Source: Cristatella mucedo
Taxonomy: Eukaryota; Bryozoa; Phylactolaemata; Cristatellidae
DNA: 64,000 nucleotides
Direction of reading: 5' to 3'
Assembly: GCA_009760855.2 (NCBI GenBank)
Contig: WPIO01000092.1
Coordinates: forward strand, 1,300,501 to 1,364,500
Shown: positions 45,411-60,045 of the stretch, one piece after another
Numbering within the stretch: the stretch's first letter is position 1
Layout: every line of letters starts with the position of its first letter
The notes under the pieces: generated by a model
Databases searched by the model: none
What the model was told of the DNA's origin: nothing
Seen by the model: the letters and a program-made list of their open reading frames with translations, nothing else
Position numbers and translations under genes: made by a program

Positions 45411-48400
45411 TGCTTACATCGGACCAATTTCCAGCCCGCCAGGCGTAGCACGGACTCGAGCGGCAGGTCTGCTGGGCACTGGGCTTCTTGGCGCCGCACG
45501 CGGACGGCGCCGTCGCCGCCGAGTAGCCGGGCGACGTCTCGCGACGGCACTCCACGACGCGCGACTGCGTGCCGCGACCACAGGTGGCGCTGCAGCCTGA
45601 CCACTCGCTGACCTCCCATCTGCAAGCGGGGCAATGCCAGCAATGCGCTCTCGGTCTCGTGCTCGCGTGCTCCGCGGCGGCGCGGCGTCGCGAAGCGGCT
45701 CCGGCGCAGCCGCTCCTTTCGTCGGTCCGCGAAGCCGCCGCGGCGCGACGCTCCGCGGTCCACCGCGCGGCGCGCCCACCTGGCCTTGCATAGCTGGAGC
45801 GAGCAGCGAATTTTGGGAGCTTCGGGTCGTACGAGATTGGAGCACCTCTCCTCTGAGGTGGCGACCATCGTCGGCGTCTTGACGCACAGCACCTTCTGCT
45901 CCTGCGTTCCTGCACGACGCGCGCGCGCCGACTCGACGTCACGAGCGTCCACGGACGCTAGTGCTGCGGCGATCGCGAAAAAGGAAGCGACTGGCGCCCG
46001 CGCTCGAGCTGCGACGAAGCTCGCGTGCGCGCTTCGCCATCCTCACCCTCGCCGCAGGTCGCCGAGCAGGCGGTCAGAGACTCGCTCACTCTCCATTGGA
46101 ACCGTTCAGCGCCGTCTGCGCCGGCGTCGGCGTACGCGGGCTTCCGGCGGCCCGCCGCCGACCAGTGGGCGTCGGTGCCTCCATTCGGACCGGCGCGGCC
46201 CGTACCGCGAGCGCCGTAGCCTGGAATCGACCGCGGCGAGAGCGATTTCAGGCTTGCGTCGACCCGCATCCGTCACGTGACCGCTTGGTCGTGAGCCGGC
46301 TGCGTCTACGCTGGAGCCGACAGTTACTGGCCGCGTGCGCGCATTCAGCTCGCGGTCCCGCGGAACCACCACCTGGCGCCCCCTTTGAATCCACGCCCAC
46401 GGGCCAGCGAAGGCGCTTTGCGGCGCTATAAAGCGTCGGCCCACGTTTAGTTCGTCAAATGAAGCAGCGAGAAAAAGCGCCACGAAGCGATCGCGCCGAA
46501 TGCGATCGCGCGCGCTCTCGACGACGCGACGCTCGGCGGGCGCGCCTCCCGGAAGCCGTCGCCTCACCATCGTACGCCTGCCGGTCATCGACGTAGACGG
46601 GGCCGACGAGCGGTTCGCCCGGTACCGGCGCGCGCTCCTTGGCGTCCCATTTCTCCGCCAGGCGCAACGGAGTGCCGGCGGCGGCGTCTCGCTGCCCGGC
46701 GGACTGCTGCGCTGCGGCGGCGGCCGCTGCCGCGGCGTCCTGCAGCAGCTGCGCCGCCTCGCTGTCCGAGGCGTCCGCGACCGCAGCCGCCACAGCTGGC
46801 TGGAGGGCGCTGTCGTAGAGCTTGGCGAGTGGAATCGCGTACTCGTAGGTGATGCCCGGATTCTTCGCCTGCGACAGCATCTGCCCAGAAATACATCGAA
46901 AATACACTTTCGGATTAGCCTCGCGGCGGCGGAGAGTCTCGCGCCGCGGGGGCGAGCGAGCGCGTAGCGGCTGCCGCAGGTGCTCGCACTCGTCGCCGCC
47001 TTACGCTCTGCGAGGACTTTTAGGCACTGCCGCGTACGACTAACTTAGCGGACCAGCTAACTTAGCCTTCTGCAAAGGGTGTCTCTGACGTCGAGCGGCT
47101 ATTGTCATCGGCACAGGCTTTTGAGAATATACTCCTCGAATACGACAGCCAACGAGTGTTTAGCCTGTCTGCCATTTGCCTCGTACCGCAACCGGTTTTG
47201 TCAGGCGCGCCCGCCGCGGCAGCCAGTTCGACGGCGGCCCCACGGGTGGTAGGGTTGCTGGGTCCGCTGTACTACGCGAGCGTACTGCATCGGGCGGAAG
47301 TCGACGAAGGAGAGCAGAAGACCCAATAGCGCACTTTTGAGATTCTCCAGTGGTAGGATCGGCCGTGACGGTCGTGCGTGCTCTACTGCTCTGGTCTGCT
47401 TCATGCAACTGCTAATACACTGTCTGCCATATTGTCGATACTAACTTTTGCTGTGCGCGACAGCTTGCACAATTCAACCATAATCAAACATGACATAGGT
47501 GCAAGCGTGCGCCGTCGCCATGCGGAGCGCCCTGAACTCTTTTCCGCCCCGCTAGCAGCCGCCGCCGCAAGCGAAAGCGCCGCTGGCTCGCAGCCGCCAG
47601 CGTTACTTGACTAGGCCATGCGGCGGCCATGCAACGATAGCGCCAAAAGGTGCGAAGATCGATTCGAAGATCGATACTTCACCGGGCGGGGAGCAAAGAG
47701 CGCACAATCCCAGCAGCCAATCTTCCGAGTAGCTCGAGGCCGATCGCCAGGCGCCGATTCCGGCACCCGGCGATGCATATAGCGCTTCCGGTGATGCGGA
47801 GCGGTTCCGGCGGCCTCGTTCGGCGTTTGAGAGACCACCGCCCGGTCAAGGAGAGCGGCGCGCAGCGGCCGCGTCAGCTGCGCGCCGCTGACCGTCGCCC
47901 GCATCAAGCTAGCCCTCATCTCCCGCACGATCGCGCGCCGCCGCGATCGGTCGTGTCGCTCTCGAAGATGACGGCGGCGCGAATCTCGAGATTCGGCGCT
48001 TCCGCGCGAGATTCGCCCAGCCGGGCGCGGCGCAACGCGCGGCCGCTCGATCGGACCGCTCGATGGCGCGGTCGACGCGGCAGCGCCCTTGCGCCGGCGC
48101 GCCGCTCGGCCGCTTCTCCGCAGGGCGGCGTCCGCACTGCGGCGGTCGTCGTTTCCGGCGGCAGCCGGATTCTCTCAGCGGCGGACGCGGTCGGAGGCAG
48201 CGGCGGCAGCGGCGGCGACGCCGCGCGTGCGAGATTCGCACCTGCAGCTGCACGTCCTCGGTAAGCGGCCCGCGAGCGAGAATGCTTTCGCCCTTGCCCT
48301 CTCTCGGTCGGTCGTACGAGAACACGGTGCCGGCCGCTGCGTAGTCGCCGCTCCAGCTCAGCGTCCAGTCGCCGTTGACGATTGCCTTCTGGCTGTCCTT

Positions 48401-50746
48401 GTAGAGCAGCACTGTGTCGCGCGAGAAGAGAGCGCTCGAGGGCTCGCTCACGTCCGCGGCGGCGCGCGGGCGCGCGCGCGCGACGACGACGCTGGCCCCC
48501 AAAGTGTAGCGGCGGCGGCGGCGGCTTGAGGAGCGACAAGCAAGCGACAGATGCTGACCGCAAGCAACGCTCTCAGCGTTTCGACGCGACGCGTCCGCAC
48601 GAGGAGGAAACGGCGCGGGAAGATCGCGAACTTCTGTGAACTTTGAGCGAAAACCTCAAATGGCACCGTGAGCACTGTCGTAGGACACTGTCGGCGGCGC
48701 CAGGTCGTCACGAGGCCACCGAGGCCAGAGAGAGAGTCAGACGCGGCGAAGACGCCTGCTTTGAAGGAGGGCATGCAAAGGAGCCGCGATCGCGACCTTT
48801 AGTCTTAGCGTCCGACTTCGAACTAATGGCAATCGCTTTTCAAATAGCTATTGCAAACGGGCTTTGGAGCAAGGCGACATTTATTTATGTGATTCGATTT
48901 ATGTGCGACACTTCCGACCTTCTCAGCATGCAATGCGAGTATTGTAACGTATCTCCCCGTCTGTAACTCCGCAAAGCCGCAAAAACCTGCCGATGTTACG
49001 CAGGGGATTTTTGTTGCCAAGCACACTCACAGCCTAAGTGGCTTTCGGCACGCACTCGGTAGCGAGCGATAGCGATGGATCGGTAGCGACTGATAATAAT
49101 AATAATACATTTGATAAAGCGCCGTCAGGGAACGCGATCTCTTTCTAGGTGCTTTGCAATTGCTGTAAAGGAAGCTTGATCGAATGGTTAGTGGTACCAT
49201 GCTCAACTAACCGCAAGAATAGCATGGTTAGGGGGTGACATGCACAGGGTCAGCATGTAAGCGTGGTTAGTGGCAGCATGCATCAGTTTCAGCAGGCATA
49301 AGCACACAAAGGATAAATCACAGGGCCCCTCTAAATGGTGTGATAAATAGATTTGTCTTTAGCTTCTTTTTAAATGTGGAGATGCCGTGACGGAAGTCGG
49401 CAGTGAGTTCCGGGCTTTGGTAACATGTATCTCCTTCAGTAACTCCGAACTAAAGGCACTGTCTTCAAAGGATTTGAGGTTTGAACGATGTATGCGTAAA
49501 CAGTTAGATTCCGAAAAGTGGGTGGTATGACGCTTAGCCTGGTGGGGTAGTAGATTTCATAGGTAGGCTGGAGTCAAAGAATGAAGGGACCTGGAAGTGA
49601 GTGACAAAACCTTGAAGTCGATGAGCTGCTTGACTGGTAGCCAGTGCAGATCGGCGAGAGGTGGTGTGATTTAGCAACTGCGACGCTCACGACAGACAAG
49701 CCTAGCTGCAGAGCTTAGCACCAGCTGTAGGCGTCTGAGTGCACAGGCCGGTAGGCCAGCGAGCAGTGCCAGAAAGTTCTGAGTTACAGAAGTCAAGGCG
49801 GGATTTTGCGCCTCGCGCCCCCACCGCCACCCACCGCCACCCACTCCCCATCCCGACCGGCGCGCTGCTTCCTCAATGAGATCGCGCGCATGCAAAATGG
49901 TCGACCATTGATCGCTCGCTGCGCGCCGAGCGCCGCCGCCGGACGTGACTTTGTTCAGTCTGACAATCGAGCGCGACCATCTTTCGACTAATTTAGTGGA
50001 GCGCACAGCCCCGCGGCGCTTCATTCGCACTGCCCACGGGCGCGCGGCCGAACGCGATTGTCTTCCACTAACGAGCCACGCCGCGGCGACTATTTCAAGC
50101 GCTAGCGCCTCGAGCGAAGACGACTGCCTTTTGTGACTCCTTCCGCCCGAGCTCCGTCCGGTTCCGTCGCGCAGCATCGCACAGCTAATGATGAACCGCG
50201 GCAGATAATGGCGGCTCCGAGCGGTCGACGAGCGACAATGTGAGTTGACGGGATGCAATTGCGCTGTATCGGCGCACGGGGCAGCCACTCCCAGCCAAAC
50301 CCAGCCAAGAGCGGCCGGATGTCCGAGCGAGCAGAGGTCGCAGTAACGATTCCCATTAATCTCTTGCAGCGATTTGTAAAGCTCCTAAATAGGGATTTCC
50401 TTATACTAGGGTGCTCTAGAAGCTAACTATTGTTATTATTATTATTATTCTTATTGCTATAGAATTTGAGGCTGTTTAGTGGTATCGCCGAAACTCAGGT
50501 AGCCTCGGGCATGCAACAAAGAATCTAAGGTGGTGGCCACGCGATTTTCCGAGCAAGCCGTTTTGAGAGCTTTTACTCTCAGCTTGTGAAGTACATGGCC
50601 GGGCCAAAGTAGCGGAAACGCAAAGCGTAGCGCGCATAAGGTACAGGAATAATAATAATAATAATGCATTTGATATAGCGCTCTCAGAGAACTCAATCTG
50701 TTTCTAGGCACTTTACATTTGCTGTGGTCTGAGTGAGTGAGTGAGC

Positions 50747-50796
<50 letters not shown>

Positions 50797-53700
50797 AAAA
50801 GAGAGCGAGAGAGTGAGCGATAACTTCAATAATGTAAGTCAATGTATCTCCGTCTGTAACTTCTCAAAGCCACAAAGAAAATTCGGATGTTACGCAAGAG
50901 AGTTTTGTGTTGCGCACTCACAGCCTAAACGGCTTTCGGTACTCATTCGGTAGCCAATAGACTTTATCTCACGTAAAAAAGAGATAGTGAGAAGTATTTC
51001 ATCTCTACGACGGCCGGCCAATTTGGCTCGAGGTACGCACGTGGTAAATCTCGCTGCTGGTGTGGCTGTGTTGGCATGTTCTCTCTTATCTGTGCACACG
51101 GACGCGTGTAGGAGAAGGACGCGAGCTTGCTCTAGATAAGGCACTGGATGAGCTGCAGGTGACGCGACTCATTCCAAGTCACCACCCCAAGACCTTTGTT
51201 GCTCAATTCTAGGTCACTTCATTCTTTGGCTCCAGCCTATCTCTCAGATCTACTCCCCCACCAGGCTAAGCATCGTACCACCCGCTTTTCGGAATCCAAC
51301 AGTTTACCAATACCTCGTACGAAACCTCAAATCCTTTGGAGACCGTGCATTTAGTTCGCATGCTCCCAAAGCTTGGAACTCACTCCCGACTTGCGTCACA
51401 ACATCCCCTGACTTGACCACATTTAAAAAGAACTTAAAAGCACACCTATTTAGGACAGCATTTAGTGGGTCCCTGTGATTCGTCCATCATGTGCTTACGC
51501 GTGCTGACATTGTGCATGCTGCCATTAACCGCACTTGCATGCTGACCCTGTGCATGTCACCCCTAACCATGTTATTCATTTTGTTTATCAAGCATGATAT
51601 TACCATTCAATCGTGCTTCCCTTTGCAGCGAATGTAAAAAAGCGCTTAGAAAGAGATTGACTTCTCTGAGGGCACTTTATCAAGTGCATTATTATTATTA
51701 TTTGAAGGGGATTCGAGCATTGTTTGACGACGTCCAAGATGGTCTGCCGGTAAGGACGGTCGCATTTGGCACGCCCGCGATCAGGGCGCTAGTTTTGACA
51801 GGGGCCGATACTTAGCCCTCAGACCTGGCCTAAAGCACCCTAAAAAGCCGCCCGTGAGCGGCGGCGTCTCGCGAGGACCTATCGCCGATCGTCGATGCTC
51901 GAGCCGGCGATCATCGACCTTGACCGGGCCATGAAAACCTCCCTCCCCCCCCCGCGCGCCTCTTGCGGTCGTCTCGGCATGGCGAGACGATTGATTTCAG
52001 AGATTGAGCGGAGCGCGCCGGAAAATTCCGGAAGCGTGCCACCAGGGTACCCCGACAATCCAAATCTACAGCCGAGTGTAAGGTCGCGCGGCGGTCGACC
52101 GAACTCTGTGCTATTTCTTTATTGGCGGCAAGATAAGCTTGAGATAAGCTTCCGGAAATTCGGCGCCAACGCGTGAACGCAGCCGAGCAGAGGCAGAGCG
52201 CTGCAGCCGTGGCTCGGTAATATGCTAGCAGTGCCTTCCTGCTCGCTAGCAACGGCCAGGTCGGCGCATGACGCGAACTCTCTATCGCCACTTGGGAGGG
52301 GAAGGACCTCAGCAATCAAGCACGGCCGGGCAGACGACGGGCCGAAAGATGATCGCGCGCATAAAGGACGTCTGAGTCGCGACGCCGGCCACGCGCGGCG
52401 GCACCGGATCCCTGGCGCGCCCCGCCGAGGGACCGCGTCACGTCTTTCTTTGCTGCGCGACCCGCTTTGCGTGTCGGCGCGAGGAGACAATCTCGCGACC
52501 GATCTCGGCATCGCTTTGTGAGCGCGCATATTTTTAGCCGCACGTCACCGAAGTCGATCCTTTCCGTGCAGACGGTGCGCGGTCGCCGCCAAGAGGCCCG
52601 CTCTCACGCACCCTCGCGGAACCCAAATATATTTCCAGCGAAATGCGATCGCTTCTTTTCGCACAATGGCCAACGCCCGACGGGCGCCGCTTCCGCGGCG
52701 GCGCGGCGCAGCTCGGTGCGTCCAGGGAGCGTCGCGAGCGTCGCTTCCGGGGGCGCGCGCCAGCTCAGCCCGTCCGCCGCCGCCACCGCCGTCGCACAGC
52801 GTTTCGCAGTGCGCCGGAAATCGCCGAGAGCCCGCCGTCTGCTCGTGGTCCGCTCGATCGCCGCCTCTTCCTCGTCTCATACGGCGATCGGCGGCTGCGG
52901 CCGGAGTGAATGCGGCGCGCCGTTGGAGTGAGGAAGCGGAATCAAGAGGATGGCGAAGGCGACCGACGCCGACACGTGGCGATTCGCGCGAGGGACGCTC
53001 GCTCGCCCGCCCGCCCGCCCGCCCGCAAATTGCCCGCCCGCTCTCCACCGATAGCCGCGGCGGCGGCGACGGCGCTGCTCCGCTTGGCCCCCGCGTGCGC
53101 CGAGTGGCGTGGCAGCAGCAGCAGCCTACCTAGATAGTTTCTGCTCGGCGTGCGCTCCGTTATGTTGATGTTGACCGCGCCTTTGGGTATGCTGGCGACG
53201 TCCACGTAGCCGCGGCCGACGTCCTCCGGAGCGAAGAGGCCCGACATGACCTTGCAGCCAAAATCGAGGCCGCCGCACAAGCCGCACTTGTCCAGTCTCT
53301 TGCCCGAGCCCTCGACTCCGTCGCAATCCGGAAACCCATCCTGTCAACGCGCGTCAAAAGTCCTGTCAACGCGTATCGCCCGAGCGGCGGCGGCTGACGC
53401 TGGCGCCCGTCGCGAGGCGAGAACGAAGCGACCTCGCTGAGCTCGAGGTCGCGAGCCGCGAGGACGAGCGCAGTCGGCGGCGGCGGATTACCGAGAAACG
53501 GATTACCGAGACGGGAGACGGATTACCGAGTCGGTGGCGGCGGCGGCGAAAGCGGAGCGGCTCCCGATCGCGCCGTCACCATCGCCCCACGCCGACCCCA
53601 AGCAATTGGGGAAAGCTTGCAGTCGCTAGCGCGCGCGCGGGCGGCGAATGCTTCCGATGCCGCTGCCCGACGGGCAGGTCGCACGGGTGGCCGATTTTTA

Positions 53701-54391
53701 GCGAGAAACGAGCGGAATCGCTGGCAAGGTGGCTCCGCACGAAAGCCCGCGCGCACGGCGTCGCAGCGACGCAGCGACGCGGCTACCGCGGCTGCGGCGG
53801 CAGCGGCGGTAGACGGCGACAGACGACGGCTTCGCCTTTAGATCAGACGCCATGCGAGGCTTCAGCTCGAAGCGCGCGACGACTGACGTCGGCGAGATCT
53901 CCAGAGATGTGAGTGCGGCTGCAAGGACTTGAGCCGAGCGCGCAGCCGAGATCGCAGATCGCACATCTGGCTACACTGGCTTTTCGCGACAAACCGAATG
54001 CTGCCTCATTCGACGAAAATGTGTAAAAAAGTTTCGGTGGCGTGTGCAGTAACTGAATTTCTATCCAGGTGCTATGTGGTGATGCAAGGATTCGAAGGTA
54101 GCAAGAGAAAGTGAGAGAGAGACGATAGACAGAGCGATAGACAGAGAGAGACGCAGACAGAGAGAGAGAGACAGAGACAGAGATAGACGGAGAAACAGAG
54201 AGAGAGAGAGAGCGACAGAAAGATGTTGAGAGACGATAGAGAGAGAGACGGAGACAGACAGAGAGACGCAGACAGAGAGAGACGCAGACACAGAGAGACT
54301 GAGACAGAGAGAGAAACAGAGAGAGAGAGAGAGAGAGACAGAGAGACAAAGAGAGAGAGAGACAGAGAGAGACAGAGAGACAGAGAGAGAC

Positions 54392-54484
<93 letters not shown>

Positions 54485-55543
54485 GAGAGCTCGTCACCGC
54501 CACTCTAGGGCTAAAGCTAAAGGACGCGCCGCACCTCGAGCAAGCCCTCTCGAAGCCTTTCTTTCACCCGTTTCTTTAGCTCGTGGCGGGCGCAGCCAGC
54601 TCCGCCAGCATCTCGCGCGCAGACCTTCACCTTGGACCGGAGCCGCCTTCGATGCAGCGCCGAGAATTATTCGTCGAGAGGGTGCGCCCAGCGCGACGCT
54701 CCCGTCGCGTGACCAGCGAAGCGGCCGGAGCGCGCGCTCCGATTTGATTGGCCTCTCGCGCCGCTCAGCCTCCGGCTGACTTTAAAACACGAACTCTGAA
54801 AGGCAAGTAGCCGCCCGCAAAAAAATATTGTCTCGCCAAGCTGTCAGGTGGCCAGTGAACTGTGCAAACACGCTAGACGAATTGTGACAGCGACCGGTCC
54901 GATTATCTGCCGTCGCCGCCGCTTCCGCCGCGGCTCCCCGTACTGCCCGGCGGGCTTGGCACGCGGCCGGCGTCCGGCCTCGGGCGGCCGGAGGACGACG
55001 CCGGGCCCGTCCCCCCAACGACACACAAAAGCCTCGCTGCGTCGCTGCGTTCTTGGACTTTCAACGGTCAGCAAGCGCCAGTCGGACGACGAACTGGCTC
55101 GAACTCCTCGCGCGCGATTCTTCGGGAGAAAACCTAGCGCGAATGCACCGCCGCCGGGCAGCGCTGGCGATGGCGATCCACAATGGCAGCCGGGAACCAG
55201 GTTTTTATTCCTTTGCACGGGCGAGCAGTTAGCACGCGCGCGTGTGGGCTTGCCCATCTTTTTCCTCGATCCCAATCTCAACGTCTTTTTTATGCGTAAA
55301 TTTGGGTGCGTTTGGATTTGGGCTCTACTGGCAAGAAGTCCGCACAAATGCATTGCGTCTCTCCAGACTTGGTTAACTGTCTCTCTTTTTTTAATAATTT
55401 ATTTATATAGCGCCCCAAGAGAGCTTAATCTCTATTCAGGCGCTTCATAAATGCCTAGGGGCTCGAGCCCACGACCTCAGTCAGACCATGGTCGGGGCGA
55501 CCACCTTGACCGCTAGACCAAACCAACTCGCTCTCTCTCTCTC

Positions 55544-55630
<87 letters not shown>

Positions 55631-57813
55631 ACCTCTCCCCTCTCTCTCTATATATATATATCTCTCTCATTGCATCATTGCATCATTGCAGAGCTCGATG
55701 CGGCCTGTGAAAATGAAACGCTGCAGCTAGAGAAAACTCGGCTTCGTCGTCGTTGGAAGTGGCAATGGACGCAATACACCCGTACGCTCTGAACTGCATC
55801 CAATAGTGCATGCATTGACTTGAAGATCGCGCAACCCGCTACAAACAATCGCTTTTCTCTGGCTTACACATATGAGATACTAATTGGTCGAACTCAGCCT
55901 CGATCCGCGTGAGCCTCACTTCTAGATTTGGTTATTTAACTGTGCCCTCAAACAATTTGGAGGACGCACCTTCATTTTCAGTGCACCGTAAGCGTGGAGA
56001 GCTCTCGTTGCGTTGCGGACGTCACGGAGCTTACAGTGGACGTGGTCGCGGAGCCAGGCTTCCGACTTGTTGTAGTTATCTGTCTTGTCGGATGCCTACC
56101 AGAATTCCAGTGTAAATGCAAGCGGCAGAAAATTTCGATAGAGGAAGTGTAATTTGGCAACTTTCATGGCAATGATTTGTACTGAAGAGGTCAGAACAGC
56201 AGTCAGAGCTTTTTGCAGGTGCGAGCGAGACTCTTCGTGGCGTAACGCTATCGATTGTTCGGAGGAGACGAGAGAGGCGAGGAGAGAGTCAGGTCGACTT
56301 TTGGGTTGGCCCTCTGAGCGCGGCTGGCAGTGCATTGTGGGTCTTGGCAAAGAAGGACCTTCTCAAGCTGCTTGTCAAAAGGCTCGCCAGCCAGCCTGAG
56401 AGGAGAGCTCCTTGAATAGTGATAGTAGGCATCGTCATCATCGTCGTCGCCAGACTTGCTTAGCGCCCTCTAGGAATTAGATTTCTTTCTAGCCGCCCTA
56501 CGTAAGCTGCAAAGGAAGGGAAGTGCTAGTACGGTATATCATAGTGGTAGCATGCCACACACACATAGATCCAGCTCGCATAGGCATGTTAACAAAGGGT
56601 AACTCGTAAGGACACGGAAAATGCTATGAGGAAAAATTCGGTTTTAGCGTCTGAGCTTCTGCTTAAATTTCGCCAAGCCGCAAAATATCGTGGCGTCAGT
56701 CGGAAGCTCGTTCCAGGCTTTAGGAGCGGTTGAGATACTAAGCGAGATACTAGCGGTCGAGACCGTCTCCGAAGGATTTGAGGTTGGAGGAGGCACAGCT
56801 AAACTACCGCAGTCGGCAGAGCCATGAAAACTTCATCTAGCAAATCAGTAGTGACTTCTGTTTAGGGCACGTGCCTTCCTGCGTACATACGTAGAAGTAA
56901 ATTCAAAATTCATATAGTTGTATTACTATGTCATTCATTTATGCCACCCTGGATTTGCCCAGAGGCTAAGCTGCTCTGCTCTGACGACTGAGGTCGTGGG
57001 CTCGAGCCCTGTGGCACGTGTGAAGCGCGTAAATAGAGATTAAGTTCTCTTATGGCGCTATACACATGATTAATACATTTTTATTTATGCTATGTTTGAT
57101 CGTAATTCGATTTTACCTGCGCTGTAGAAAAATTGCCACTCAGATCTCAGCGGCGGGCGAATCGTGACCTGCTAGCGACCGGGCGACGATTGCTCGACTC
57201 TGACCCCGCTCTCCAGCGACGACTCCCCAGGCGCGGCTGCTGCCGGCGCCTCTCGGTGCCTCTCGGTGCCTCTCGATGCCTCTCAGTGCCTCTCGGTACC
57301 TCTCTATATCTTTCGGTGCCTCTCAGTCGAAGTTCCAGAAGATGCTCGGGGCTCAGCATTTCGAGCCGAGTGAGCGCCCTGCGCGTTTCGAGAGAGACAG
57401 GGAGAGAGACAGAGAGAGGAGAGAGAGACAGAGAGGGCGACAGAGAGACAGAGACAGACGGAGACAGAGACAGAGACAGAGACAGAGACAGAGATAGAGA
57501 GAGAGACACCGAGAGAGGCAGAGAGAGACAGACAGAGAGACAGAAACACAGAGAGACACCGAGAGACAGACAGAGACCAACAGTGACAGAGAGACAGAGA
57601 GAAGACAGAGAGACAGAGAGAGTCAGAGACAGAGCCAAGAGACGGGGAGAAACGCTCGGCGGCGTTGTGGCTAACATTGTCGAGCTGCAGTTTTTGCCAC
57701 CAGAGATCGGAGTACGGTCTGCTGATTGACCGAAGCGTCGCTCATGCCAGTCGACTCGGTGACGATGGCATCAGATGATGCGATCGAAAGAGAGAGAGAG
57801 AGAGAGAGAGAGT

Positions 57814-57859
<46 letters not shown>

Positions 57860-59902
57860 GGCAGGCAGGCAGACAGACAGACAGACAGACAGAGAGGGGG
57901 AGAGAGAGAGGGAGGGAGGGAGAGAGAGACCCGCGATCGGAGCCGCCGCGACAGTCAGGGCGAGCGACGGTTCGAGATGGCGGACGAGCGACAGCAGCGC
58001 CCCTCTGCGGCACTAGTCGGGCGGAGCCGATCGAGGCGGAGGATAGAGTGGCTAATTGCCCGTGAACGATCTCCCATTAGCGTCCGTCGGCGTGAATGGC
58101 CGCGCGCAGCTGCGGCCGTGCGATGCCCGCCGCCGTGCAGCCGCTGTGCAGTGCAGCCCCGTCTGCAGCCGGCTATCGGATCGGCACGACGGCCCGATAG
58201 GTCATCACAATGGCGCAGCCTGAATGTCCGCCGTCGAGCGTTTAGGCCCCAGCATTGTGCGGCGGTATTGACACGATCGCGCCGCGGCTCGCGTTTCGCT
58301 GACCCACAACAAACCAGCTTTCGCTTCTGCTGCCTCTGCTCGCGCGCGCTCGCGCCACCGGCGCGAGGCCGTCAATTAAAGGAGGCTCGCGGCGCGCGCT
58401 CGCCCTTTCGCGCGCGGCAAGGATGCCGCGCGCGAAAGGGCCACCCGAGCCACCGCCTTCGGCGTCGCGCCAACCGCTAGCGCGCGCGCGCGCGCCCGGC
58501 TCGAGCGCGGGCGGCGCGGCCCTCGAAAGTCGCGCATTCAGAGCCGTGCGGCGGCGGCGCGGGCAGATGGCGGACTCTTTCTCTCCGCTTTTCCCTTCTC
58601 TCAGAGGCGCACTTCTATCGCGAGCCTCCGCCCACAACCCGTTCGCTTGTACTAACACTAATGCGTGCTCGGAGAGAATGCCCCGGCGGAGTTTGCACAG
58701 CGGGCGTCGCTCTGAGCGAGGCGAACAATGGCGGCAGCCGAGTCGTGAGGCGGCGGCGGCGGCACGTCGGTCCGCTGGCGGCGCGGGCAACCTGCCGAAA
58801 GGCACCCAAGCGCGCGGGCTTCGAGCGGCCCTCGCTGCTGCTGCCACCGCCGCCGGGTCAGGCGACGGTGGTGGCGAAGAAACGCGGTCGCGCTCGACCG
58901 AGAAAGCCGGTCAACCGCCATCGCCGTGGATGCGAGATTGGCGTCGCTCGCGTGCGGGCGGCATGTCGGCCAAAAGGGGGCGCTCGCAAGAGCCCGCTCG
59001 CCACCCGAGTCGAGAAGTCTTCTGAGTAAATGAGAACAAAGTGCGATGAGATAAAAAAAAAGAATATAGAATTCTCATTTGTGTAGCACCCTAAGAGAAC
59101 TAATCTCTATTCAGACGCGCTTCACACGGGGCGACGGGGCTCGAGCCCGTGACCTCGATCCTTGAATACGTTCACTTTGACCTCGGCCTTTAAAGGCGAG
59201 AACGTTTATCACTGGGCCAAACCAGGACGGCTTTAGGTTGCATCAAACACTGCGTCGCGGGAAAAGCGTGGCGCGAGAGCGATCGCGTTCGGAGCGCGTC
59301 GTAGCAGGCGGTAGACAATGGAGGCTCTGCGAACGAGCTGCGCTCAGACGACGGCGCTCGGCGCGAGGCGATCGGCGCTATCCAGCGCTGCCCGCTGGGC
59401 GCTCCGATAGACAGGAGGTCGCGTGCGGCCGATAAGCTGCTGCCGACAGAAGGGAAACACGTGAGATCGCCGCCCGAGAATCGCTCATTATAGCGAGTGG
59501 CTGCGCAGATAACGAGTCGCCGGGCGCTCATCCCGTTGCGTCATCGCGAAGCCAATTCAAGCGGCGGAGGCAGCGGCGGAGATTGCGATGCAAAACGCAT
59601 TCTCGCGCCTTTCCTCCGCGCTGCTTCCGGCTTACGGGTATGCTAACGACGGATGGACGTCGACGTGGAGCTGCGCTCCCCCCCCCAGGCGGCTGGAAAG
59701 TTCCTTGAATTTTCACGGACCTCAGCGAGGGGGTGGGCGGGCTCGCGGCTGCTGAGCGGAGCGGTCGAAGCGGCGCCTAGTTTACAAAGCGATACAGCGG
59801 CTGCGTAACGCTGCGAGAACGACGGGATACGCTCTGCGTAGGTGCCCTGCAATAACGGGAAAGAGAGAGAGAGCGATAGAGAGAGAAAGAGAGAGAGAAA
59901 TA

Positions 59903-59982
<80 letters not shown>

Positions 59983-59986
59983 AATA

Positions 59987-60045
<59 letters not shown>

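Noticed and set aside
41249-48800. Many overlapping open frames on both strands of the GC-rich region
   Set aside because: Low stop frequency in GC-rich DNA; only the frames with TSR, spacer or PLAC cysteine patterns and consistent splice phases were kept.
49671-50288. Long - strand frame of about 205 codons
   Set aside because: Its end is LINE B RT coding and the rest is GC-rich intron sequence without domain signs.
55690-55790. DAACENETLQLE reading that resembles the start of a SUEL-type lectin domain
   Set aside because: The frame soon diverges and stops, no further lectin motifs follow, and the short match follows simple repeats. Not enough to call a gene.
55975-56145. Plus-strand open stretch with a hydrophobic segment (EPGFRLVVVICLVGCLPEF)
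   Set aside because: Good acceptor before it, but a stop soon after, no known domain, and the opposite strand offers an equally plausible exon.
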